A DNA stretch of 5,092 nucleotides, taken from Candidatus Bathyarchaeota archaeon (GTDB taxonomy: Archaea; Thermoproteota; Bathyarchaeia; TCS64). Where the stretch lies: assembly GCA_030608725.1 (NCBI GenBank), contig JAUWDP010000104.1, positions 1 through 5,092 of the forward strand, written 5' to 3'. Both the position numbers and the translations under genes were made by a program. Each line of letters opens with the position of its first letter. The stretch's first letter is position 1. The notes beneath the pieces are model-generated. The model saw only the letters and a list, made by a program, of their open reading frames with translations. It was not told the origin of the DNA and made no database searches. This document shows positions 1 through 5,092 of the stretch, one piece after another.

Positions 1-602
1 TGGACACTCTCCCCATCGTCCTCACGGGGCCGTGCACGAGGGTCGACGACATCCACATCACCAGGCAGATGGACGCCGCCACAAGGAGGGTACCCTTCCA
101 GAAGAAGATAGGCGCGGGCCTCACAGTCGAGGAGTTCAGGAGGAAGATAGACGCCCACGAGATCACAGGACACGTAGGCCTTGAGCAGTCCATATTGATG
201 ATCGCGGACGCATTAGGGTGGGAGCTCGACGAGATCAAGGTCGACCCCGTCAGCCCCGTGATCCTGGACCACGACGTGGCGAGCGACGCCATAAAGGTAC
301 CCAAGGGGCACAACGCGGGCTCCATGCAGATGGCCTACGGGAAAGCGGGCGGAAAGGACCTTATAACCATGGACTTCAGGGCCTACATAGGCGCCCCCGA
401 GGAGTACGACAGCATAACCATCAGAGGAGAGCCCCCCATCAACCAGAGGATAACGCCGTGCGTACACGGAGACTACGGGACAATAGCCATAACCGCAAAC
501 ATGATACCCACGGTCATAAACGCCGAGCCCGGCTTCAAGACGATGAAAGACCTCCCCCTCCCCCATGCAACCCCCGTACACATGCGGAAATACCTGAAAT
601 AG
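1..602 (+). CDS. 2,4-diaminopentanoate dehydrogenase / dihydrodipicolinate reductase-like protein, C-terminal part (5' partial)
   Basis: The reading frame is open from the left edge (first whole codon at position 3) to a TAG at 600-602, giving 199 residues. An internal ATG at 69 is not the likely start, because family-like sequence (DTLPIVLTGPCTRVDDI) precedes it. The visible part matches the C-terminal domain of the 2,4-diaminopentanoate dehydrogenase family as I know it: 'RRVPFQKKIGAGLTVEEF', then 'GHVGLEQSILMIADALGW', then near the end a 'GD.GT.A.TANMIP.V..A.PGF.TMKDLPLPHA' segment. The characterised members are NAD(P)-dependent and oxidise 2,4-diaminopentanoate in clostridial ornithine fermentation. 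Many archaeal homologues carry only the label dihydrodipicolinate reductase. The N-terminal Rossmann domain lies outside the window, so cofactor motifs cannot be checked and substrate is inference. Ten of eleven arginine codons from position 39 on are AGG/AGA, more uniform than in the next gene. No gene overlaps its end, and a 122-base gap separates it from the topoisomerase gene. Confidence 0.8.
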   Translation, partial: DTLPIVLTGPCTRVDDIHITRQMDAATRRVPFQKKIGAGLTVEEFRRKIDAHEITGHVGLEQSILMIADALGWELDEIKVDPVSPVILDHDVASDAIKVPKGHNAGSMQMAYGKAGGKDLITMDFRAYIGAPEEYDSITIRGEPPINQRITPCVHGDYGTIAITANMIPTVINAEPGFKTMKDLPLPHATPVHMRKYLK

Positions 603-605
603 CAT

Positions 606-624
606 AGAGGGCCAAAACCCCTCT
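606..624 (+). terminator. weak hairpin just after the dehydrogenase stop, possible transcript end
   Basis: AGAGGG at 606-611 pairs with CCCTCT at 619-624 around a 7-base loop (CCAAAAC), starting 4 bases after the stop codon. It is followed by only a short T run (628-630), so it is not a classical hairpin-plus-T terminator. A longer T tract lies at 689-693. Archaeal termination depends mainly on T-rich tracts, so either site could end the upstream transcript. The call rests on position and a 6-bp stem only. Confidence 0.3.
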
Positions 625-672
625 CCATTTCATCATAGTCTGCATCCGTAGAACATCAGACTTACCCGGGAC

Positions 673-703
673 TAGATCTACCTAACTCTTTTTGATTAGA
701 TCT
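673..703. repeat. pair of TAGATCT words 24 bases apart upstream of the topoisomerase gene
   Basis: TAGATCT occurs at 673-679 and again at 697-703. Each contains the palindrome AGATCT, and the first extends to the 8-base palindrome TAGATCTA (673-680). The spacing is 24 bases, a little over two helical turns, and the pair ends about 20 bases before the topoisomerase start. This could be a regulator binding site or chance in a short AT-richer gap; the sequence cannot decide. Confidence 0.25.
686..698 (+). promoter_or_regulatory. T-rich element, possible weak promoter or upstream T-tract terminator
   Basis: The stretch CTCTTTTTGATTA is the most AT-rich part of the 603-724 gap and lies about 27-39 bases before the ATG at 725. 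If the topoisomerase mRNA has a short or no leader, this is roughly where an archaeal TATA box would sit, but it does not resemble a good TTTATATA-type box and no clear BRE is seen. The same T tract could instead terminate the upstream dehydrogenase transcript. Confidence 0.2.
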
Positions 704-712
704 GGCAATGAA

Positions 713-720
713 GAGAGTGA
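713..720 (+). promoter_or_regulatory. ribosome binding site deciding the topoisomerase start
   Basis: GAGAGTGA matches the archaeal Shine-Dalgarno core GGAGGTGA at 6 of 8 bases and ends 4 bases before the ATG at 725. It supports that start over the in-frame TTG at 692, which would place this motif inside the coding region and add 11 residues ahead of the conserved Toprim beginning. Confidence 0.55.
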
Positions 721-724
721 CTTG

Positions 725-2815
725 ATGGAACGGATCCTCGTCGTCTGCGAGAAGCCCATTGCCACAAGGCGGATAGCCCACGCCCTTGACGAAGACGGTG
801 CTCCTGAGGCATACGACGAGGGGGGAGTCTCTCTTTTCATCGCAAGGCGCGACGGCGATGAGCTGGTAGTTGTCTCCGCACTGGGTCACTTGTTCAGTAT
901 CGCCCAGGACGGCGGGAAGTGGACATACCCTGTCTATGATTACAGGTGGGTTCCAGCCCACGAGGCTGACAAGAGGCGGGCAAGGACGAAGGGGTTCATT
1001 CAGGCCATCGAACGCGCCTCCGAGGGAGCCACGGGCTACGTGAGCGCCTGCGACCTCGACATGGAGGGGAGCCTAATCGCCTACATGGTGCTCCTGAACG
1101 TCTGCGGCGAGGGCAGTCTACATGAGGCAAAGCGTATGAGATACTCCACGCTCACTGAGAGGGACCTCCTAAAGGCCTGGGAAGGAATGTCCCCCACCCT
1201 AGATTACCCACTAATCGAGGCCGGGAGGACCCGCCACGAGGTCGACTGGCTCTTCGGGATAAACCTGACCCGTGCCCTATCCCTCTCCCTGAAGAACGCC
1301 TCTGGCACGTTCAAGACCCTGAGCATAGGACGAGTGCAAGGCCCCACCCTAAACAACGTGAAGGAGAGAGAGGTTGAGATCAGGACCCACGTGCCCACCC
1401 CGTTCTGGGTAATCAAAGCTGAGACCACGATTGAGGGAAGGAGGATCCCCCTAGACTACACCGAAGCCCGAATAGGCAAGAAATCAGATGCCCGCAAGGT
1501 CGTGAGGGCATGCCGGGGCAAGGATGGCGTTATCTCAACGGTCTCAACTCGGAAGGTCAAGCAGCCTCCGCCTCCTCCATTCAGCCTCGGGGACCTGCAG
1601 AGAGAGGCCTTTAGCAAGTTCAGGTATTCCCCACGCACAACCCTAAACTCTGCCGAGAGGCTCTACCTGAGCACCTATATCAGCTACCCTCGGACCTCAA
1701 GCCAGCGAATCCCCCCCACGATAGACGTCAGGGGCATCCTTGAGGGCCTCAGGAGAAGAAAGGGGTACACGAGGCTGGCGGCCTCTCTCCTCAAAGAGTC
1801 CAAGTTGCGTCCCGTACAAGGCGCGAAGGATGATCCAGCTCATCCCGCCATTCATCCCACTGGAGCTGTTCCTGGTAAGCTTACTAAAGTGGACGCCCGT
1901 GTCTACGACCTCATCTGCAGGAGGTTCATGGCCTCTCTCGGCGGACCAGCAGTAAGAGAGAACATGTCGGCGAAGGTCACAGTGGATGCGAAAGGGAGTA
2001 GCTATGCTTTCTTCCTCAGGGGAACGAAGCTCGTCGAGGAGGGATGGATAGAGTTCTACAAGCCCTACGTCAAGGAGAATGGATCTGAGCTCCCAAAACT
2101 CAGCCAAGGTCAGAAGGTGCCGATTGCAAAGCTGCGATCCCTCGAAAGGTACACGAAACCCCCTGCGAGGTTCAACCCGGGCAGCCTCCTGAGGCTCATG
2201 GAGGACGAGGGGCTCGGGACGAAGGCCACCAGGACCGATATAGTGGACACCCTCTTCAAGAGGGGCTACGTCAAGGGCAGCACCACCGAGATCACGGATC
2301 TCGGGTTCACGATCGTTGAGAATCTGGAGATGTATGCTCCAGATATCCTGTCCGTGGAGATGACCCGGAGCCTCGAGGAGGACATAGGGCGCATTCAAAG
2401 AGGGGAGTTCTCAAGGGAAAACACCATCAAGAAAACCGTTGAAATGTTGGAGTCAACGCTGTCAGGGTTCAAAGCCCATGAGGGACTTATAGGCTCAGAG
2501 ATATCCGGCGCCATTACGAGGGAAGAGAAGCTGTCTAGCTACCTGGGCAGGTGCCCCGGGTGTGGAGACGGGCACCTCCGCATCATCGTGAACAAGAAGA
2601 CGGGGAAACGTTTCGCCGGATGCAGCAACTACTTCGATGGCAAGTGTACCACAAGCTACCCGTTGCCCCAGAGAGGCAGGATAACCACCACAGGAAGAAG
2701 CTGCGATGAATGTGGGGCCCCCATCATAAAGGTCACCTCGAGGGGCAGGAGCCCGTGGGAGCTTTGCATAAACATCGATTGTCCGTCAAAGAGGGGAGGA
2801 TCTACGGATGAATAA
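725..2815 (+). CDS. topA: type IA DNA topoisomerase (DNA topoisomerase I), archaeal type
   Basis: This 696-residue protein would cut one DNA strand through a 5'-phosphotyrosine and pass the other strand to relax negative supercoils. The Toprim domain (about 1-150) has E9 in 'VVCEKP' and the metal-binding triad D110, D112, E114 in 'CDLDMEGS'. The central domains carry 'GRVQGPTL' at 202-209, the proline run at 281-285 leading into 'FSLGDLQREA', the active-site 'ISYPRTSS' with catalytic Y321 and R323, 'HPAIHPTG' at 373-380, and 'GLGTKATR' at 496-503. Two C-terminal zinc fingers follow: C610/C613/C633/C641 and C660/C663/C681/C686. There is no helicase domain, so it is not reverse gyrase. I chose ATG 725 because family members begin right at this Toprim strand and a Shine-Dalgarno motif lies just upstream. 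An in-frame TTG at 692 is the alternative start. The gene is intact; its end overlaps the next gene by 8 bases, suggesting co-translation. Whether it behaves like bacterial topo I or topo III is not settled by sequence. Confidence 0.96.
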   Translation: MERILVVCEKPIATRRIAHALDEDGAPEAYDEGGVSLFIARRDGDELVVVSALGHLFSIAQDGGKWTYPVYDYRWVPAHEADKRRARTKGFIQAIERASEGATGYVSACDLDMEGSLIAYMVLLNVCGEGSLHEAKRMRYSTLTERDLLKAWEGMSPTLDYPLIEAGRTRHEVDWLFGINLTRALSLSLKNASGTFKTLSIGRVQGPTLNNVKEREVEIRTHVPTPFWVIKAETTIEGRRIPLDYTEARIGKKSDARKVVRACRGKDGVISTVSTRKVKQPPPPPFSLGDLQREAFSKFRYSPRTTLNSAERLYLSTYISYPRTSSQRIPPTIDVRGILEGLRRRKGYTRLAASLLKESKLRPVQGAKDDPAHPAIHPTGAVPGKLTKVDARVYDLICRRFMASLGGPAVRENMSAKVTVDAKGSSYAFFLRGTKLVEEGWIEFYKPYVKENGSELPKLSQGQKVPIAKLRSLERYTKPPARFNPGSLLRLMEDEGLGTKATRTDIVDTLFKRGYVKGSTTEITDLGFTIVENLEMYAPDILSVEMTRSLEEDIGRIQRGEFSRENTIKKTVEMLESTLSGFKAHEGLIGSEISGAITREEKLSSYLGRCPGCGDGHLRIIVNKKTGKRFAGCSNYFDGKCTTSYPLPQRGRITTTGRSCDECGAPIIKVTSRGRSPWELCINIDCPSKRGGSTDE
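2794..2800 (+). promoter_or_regulatory. ribosome binding site for the small zinc protein, inside the topoisomerase gene
   Basis: GGGAGGA is a strong Shine-Dalgarno match, 7 bases before the ATG at 2808 and within the last codons of the topoisomerase gene. It supports real translation of the short overlapping gene and coupling between the two. Confidence 0.65.
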
Positions 2816-3038
2816 GGGCTGCTCCCTCTGCTGGAGGCGACGTGAGGATGGCTCCGAGTACTGTACATATCATCTTGCTGCCCAGAAGAACCTCCTCAAA
2901 GCCTTCCGGGATTGGCAGGAGGCCCTTGAGGTCGAATGGAGGGACTTCCTCGTTGCAGTTGTGGCGAGACAGGAGTCAGGCGAGTGGGTGCGGGAAGTAG
3001 CCCATCACCTTCTGGAAAAAGAGAAGGATGAAAGCTAG
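2808..3038 (+). CDS. small conserved putative zinc-binding protein, function unknown
   Basis: This is a 76-residue cytosolic protein with no signal peptide or membrane segment. The N-terminus has a zinc-ligand pattern C5-x2-C8-x10-C19-x2-H22 ('CSLC ... YCTYH'), like a small treble-clef or zinc-ribbon knuckle. The rest looks helical and rich in W, E and K ('AFRDWQEALEVEWRDFL', then 'GEWVREVAHHLLEKE'). From memory, similar short proteins with CxxC...YCxxH followed by 'W..A....W..(Y/F)L...TG.W..EV' occur in TACK archaea, especially Thaumarchaeota; I could not verify this here. It starts 8 bases before the end of the topoisomerase frame with a good Shine-Dalgarno, so it is probably co-expressed and translationally coupled. 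A role with nucleic acid or with the topoisomerase is a guess from context. Its TAG stop shares the CTAG at 3035-3038 with the convergent AOR gene. Confidence 0.82.
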   Translation: MNKGCSLCWRRREDGSEYCTYHLAAQKNLLKAFRDWQEALEVEWRDFLVAVVARQESGEWVREVAHHLLEKEKDES

Positions 3039-4888
3039 GTTCGGAGCTGTTCGAGTACCTTATCGACGTCGTGAAGCCCGAGCTTCTGGAGTTCCTCCGA
3101 GGAGGGGATCCCTCGGCTATCCCAGCCTAGGTCGGCGTATGCTGTCTTCTGCTCCTCCATCAAAGTAGCCCTGTCGGGGGCCGACCCCTCGAAGGGCCCA
3201 CTGGGAAGGGGCTCGTACCACCTTGGGGGGTTGTCGTCGTCGACGTCTGGATCCCAGATCACGTCGGGGCCTCCCAGCAGGATGACCGCTCGCTGAATCT
3301 GGACTATCCGCCTCCCGTTGACGTTTATCCAGTCCTCCTGGCTCAGCTCCCATCCCGTCACGACCTTGAGGTACCTCCAGATAATGTTCTCCAACCTTGG
3401 TACCTCCATAGTGCAGACGACCATTGTGTCCCCTATGGTGCTTCGCGCCTCGCTCATAGGTAGGCGTGGTATGGATGTGTGATCTCCTCCTTGGACGGAT
3501 AGGGCGTAGCCCAGGTATGGGAAGTGTCTTCCTGTACGTATCCCGTGGGCTCCAACCTCGATCCCCTTGAACTGAACAGCATATTTCATGACATCTACGC
3601 CCTTCATCTCGGAGATTGCCTTGGCAGCCCTGTAGGTGCCCTCCGCTAGGACGTCTCCTATAGCCCTTCTCTCCGCTATGAGGTAGGCCAATTCGCCCAT
3701 CGCCTTTGTGTCTCCCCAGACCGGCTCGATGCCATCTAGGTCCTCCTTCGTCAGGATGCCTCTCTGAAAGAGCTCCGCTGCGAAGCCTATAGTGTTAGCT
3801 CCGTTGATGCCGCTGTGGCCTAGGTCGTCGATTACAGAGGCCATGTAGACCACGCCGTCCGGGTCGAATATCCCCAGGTTTGTGCCGCAGTAGGCCTGAA
3901 GCTCGTAGTCGGGGTTATCAGTTATCGCTCCTTTCAGAGGTCCGGTCTTGACAACGGCTAGCTTCATGCATGCTCTTGTGCACCCGTAGTCGCTCCAGTT
4001 TCTCTTGACCCAGTTCCGGGTTTCGAAGTTGATGACTCCTATGCTTTTCTCGTTGTGCCACTCTTCTTGCCAGTTCCTCACGGGCTCGGCGGAGCTCGAT
4101 GCTCCCACGGAGTAGCCCATAGCCCCCGTCCCCCAGAAGTTCCTTTGAGGGTTACCGAAGGCGGCGTCGTAGGTTTCATTCAGCAGTGCTTGGAGCTCTT
4201 CTGGATGCGCTATCTCGGGTAGTGGACCTGTGCCCTTAGCCACAAGTGCCTTCAGGTTCTTGGAGCCCATCACGGCTCCGTATCCCCCGTAGCCGCAGGC
4301 GTGAGACCATTTCTGCATCACAGCTGCGTTCCTAACCAGATTCTCGCCGGCTGGGCCTGTGTAGATCATCCCGGGCTCCTTCCAGAGTCCGAAGCTCGGG
4401 TTCCTCTCCTTCAGGAGCCCCCTTACCTCACTGTTCAGGGCTTTGATGGTCTCCTTCCCGTCCAGCCCCCATAGCTTCGAGGCATCCTTGATCTCAACCC
4501 CATCGTCTGTGATTAGCACGTAGACGGGATTTTCAGCCCTCCCTGTGACGATGACCCCGTCGTATCCTGCAGTCTTCAGCTCCAAGGGGAACTCTCCGCC
4601 TGCGGTGGAGCCCACGATCCCGTTTGAGAGCGGGGACTTCCCTGTGACGCATATCCTGGTCCCAGAGACGTACCCCGTCAGCGGACCGGTAAGGGCGAGA
4701 AGGAGGTTCTCGGGTCCCAGGGGGTCAACGCTCCTCCACTTGCCTCCAAACCTGTCCCAGAGGATCTTTACGCCCAGCCCCCTGCCCCCGATGTAGTCCT
4801 TGAGGACCTTCTCGTCTGGCCTGTACTCCGAGACCTTCCCCCCTGTTAGGTCCACCTCGGCTATCCTACCGTTGTAACCTAGGGTCAT
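3035..4888 (-). CDS. aldehyde:ferredoxin oxidoreductase family tungsten enzyme with Asp replacing one cluster cysteine
   Basis: This complete 617-residue protein has the usual AOR length. The family binds a tungsten bis-pterin and one iron-sulfur cluster, and typically oxidises aldehydes to acids, passing electrons to ferredoxin in the cytosol. The N-terminal domain (about 4-215) has 'GGRGLG' at 34-39, 'GPLTGYVSGTR' at 68-78, 'GSTAGGEF' at 93-100 and 'GYGGYGAVMGSKNLKA' at 199-214. The C-terminal domains (about 225-610) have 'DYELQAYCGTNLGI' at 327-340, 'DDLGHSG' at 354-360, 'GGDH' at 467-470 and the usual tail 'LGWDSRGIPSSEEL'. Cluster ligands appear as D300-x2-C303-x3-C307 plus C492, so Asp takes the place of the first Cys of the usual CxxCxxxC. 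Pyrococcus furiosus WOR4, as I recall, has a similar Cys-to-Asp change and a 3Fe-4S cluster. The start ATG overlaps the upstream iron-sulfur gene's TGA and has a good Shine-Dalgarno. Substrate cannot be told; it could be an uncharacterised AOR subfamily. Confidence 0.95.
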   Translation of the reverse strand: MTLGYNGRIAEVDLTGGKVSEYRPDEKVLKDYIGGRGLGVKILWDRFGGKWRSVDPLGPENLLLALTGPLTGYVSGTRICVTGKSPLSNGIVGSTAGGEFPLELKTAGYDGVIVTGRAENPVYVLITDDGVEIKDASKLWGLDGKETIKALNSEVRGLLKERNPSFGLWKEPGMIYTGPAGENLVRNAAVMQKWSHACGYGGYGAVMGSKNLKALVAKGTGPLPEIAHPEELQALLNETYDAAFGNPQRNFWGTGAMGYSVGASSSAEPVRNWQEEWHNEKSIGVINFETRNWVKRNWSDYGCTRACMKLAVVKTGPLKGAITDNPDYELQAYCGTNLGIFDPDGVVYMASVIDDLGHSGINGANTIGFAAELFQRGILTKEDLDGIEPVWGDTKAMGELAYLIAERRAIGDVLAEGTYRAAKAISEMKGVDVMKYAVQFKGIEVGAHGIRTGRHFPYLGYALSVQGGDHTSIPRLPMSEARSTIGDTMVVCTMEVPRLENIIWRYLKVVTGWELSQEDWINVNGRRIVQIQRAVILLGGPDVIWDPDVDDDNPPRWYEPLPSGPFEGSAPDRATLMEEQKTAYADLGWDSRGIPSSEELQKLGLHDVDKVLEQLRT

Positions 4889-5092
4889 TCTGACAGCTCC
4901 TCCCCTCTCTCGCCGTAGAGGTTGATCGCCAAGTTCTTGGTGATCTCCTCAGGGTCCTTGGCGTACAGGTCGTAGTTTACTGATGGGGACCTCGTCCCCT
5001 TGAAGAGGGCTCCGTATCCGGCCCTTTCGCAGATCTTAGCGCACTCTGGTTCTCCCCCGCATAGGTCGCAGATTACGACTCGCCCCCCCTCG
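4885..5092 (-). CDS. 4Fe-4S ferredoxin-type electron-transfer protein, C-terminal part (5' partial)
   Basis: Too short to stand out as an ORF, this frame enters from the right edge on the minus strand and runs 68 residues to a TGA at 4887-4885. It begins with 'GGRVVICDLCGGEPECAKIC', an iron-sulfur motif C-x2-C-x5-C-x3-C typical of HycB/DmsB-like multi-cluster ferredoxin subunits ('CDLCGGDPxCVxxCP'). A tail of about 45 residues without further cysteines follows. The usual proline after the last cysteine is Glu here. The TGA overlaps the AOR start as ATGA, so the two are almost certainly co-transcribed and translationally coupled. In AOR-family operons such proteins act as the electron-transfer subunit or partner (for example AorB beside AorA, BamC beside BamB), and that is the inferred job here. 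Its N-terminal part, probably with more cluster motifs, is outside the window. Confidence 0.87.
   Translation of the reverse strand, partial: EGGRVVICDLCGGEPECAKICERAGYGALFKGTRSPSVNYDLYAKDPEEITKNLAINLYGERGEELSE
4897..4905 (-). promoter_or_regulatory. ribosome binding site for the AOR gene, within the upstream iron-sulfur gene
   Basis: On the minus strand GGGGAGGAG lies 8 bases before the ATG at 4888, inside the last codons of the iron-sulfur gene. It supports this start codon and re-initiation of translation across the ATGA junction. Confidence 0.65.

Noticed and set aside
213..607. Open frames of about 130 residues on both strands overlapping the dehydrogenase gene
   Set aside because: The main frame matches a known family; the alternatives are low-complexity (R/G-rich or V/Y/G-rich) shadows without motifs.
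692..724. TTG at 692 as the topoisomerase start
   Set aside because: It adds 11 residues that do not look like the family N-terminus. The ATG at 725 has a Shine-Dalgarno 4 bases upstream and begins exactly at the conserved Toprim strand.
603..724. A tRNA, small RNA or riboswitch in the only intergenic gap
   Set aside because: No cloverleaf, box C/D or H/ACA pattern or extended folding is visible; only a 6-bp hairpin, a T tract and a short repeated word are present.
1561..1580. Pyrimidine-rich CCTCCGCCTCCTCC run
   Set aside because: It encodes the proline run before 'FSLGDLQREA' that is normal in type IA topoisomerases.
1697..2398. A 233-residue open frame on the minus strand inside the topoisomerase gene
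   Set aside because: It lies opposite a fully conserved type IA topoisomerase sequence, has no recognisable motifs, and is explained by high-GC antisense openness.
3228..3248. GTCGTCGTCGAC-like trinucleotide repeat
   Set aside because: It encodes the acidic 'DVDDD' stretch near the AOR C-terminus, so it is coding sequence rather than a separate repeat element.
4545..4796. An 83-residue plus-strand open frame opposite the AOR N-terminus, and a 78-residue minus frame at 3117-3353
   Set aside because: Both overlap conserved AOR coding sequence in other frames and show no family features.

Overview
The window most likely comes from an archaeon, probably a thermophile-related lineage of the TACK group. 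I infer this from gene content and style: an archaeal-type topoisomerase IA with an 'ACDLDMEGS' Toprim motif and two C-terminal zinc fingers, a small CxxC...CxxH protein I associate with TACK genomes, a tungsten aldehyde:ferredoxin oxidoreductase (AOR) family enzyme, GGAGG-type ribosome binding sites, tightly overlapping genes, and frequent AGG/AGA arginine and ATA isoleucine codons. No rRNA or other decisive marker is present, so the lineage is not fixed by this sequence.

Layout. Positions 1-602 (+) hold the 3' part of a 2,4-diaminopentanoate dehydrogenase / dihydrodipicolinate-reductase-like gene whose N-terminal half lies off the left edge. A 122-base intergenic region (603-724) follows, with a weak hairpin, a T-rich tract and a twice-occurring TAGATCT word. 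Positions 725-2815 (+) encode a full-length type IA DNA topoisomerase of 696 residues with all main catalytic residues visible. Overlapping its end by 8 bases is a 76-residue putative zinc-binding protein (2808-3038, +). On the opposite strand, a complete 617-residue AOR-family enzyme (3035-4888) follows the 3' end of an iron-sulfur protein gene (4885-5092), the stop and start codons overlapping in ATGA. The two convergent transcription units meet in a shared CTAG, which gives TAG stops on both strands.

How the genes may work together. The right-hand pair looks like an AOR catalytic subunit with an electron-transfer ferredoxin subunit, a common arrangement for heteromeric tungsten enzymes. 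The topoisomerase and small zinc protein look translationally coupled. The left-hand dehydrogenase and the AOR pair are both compatible with amino-acid fermentation, but nothing here links them in one pathway.

The most notable observation is in the AOR enzyme. The first of the four cysteines that normally hold the iron-sulfur cluster is an aspartate (D300-x2-C303-x3-C307 ... C492), and several pterin-binding motifs are also altered. This points to a divergent AOR subfamily, possibly with a 3Fe-4S or Asp-ligated cluster. I see no CRISPR array, transposon, tRNA, defence locus or clearly new multi-gene system.
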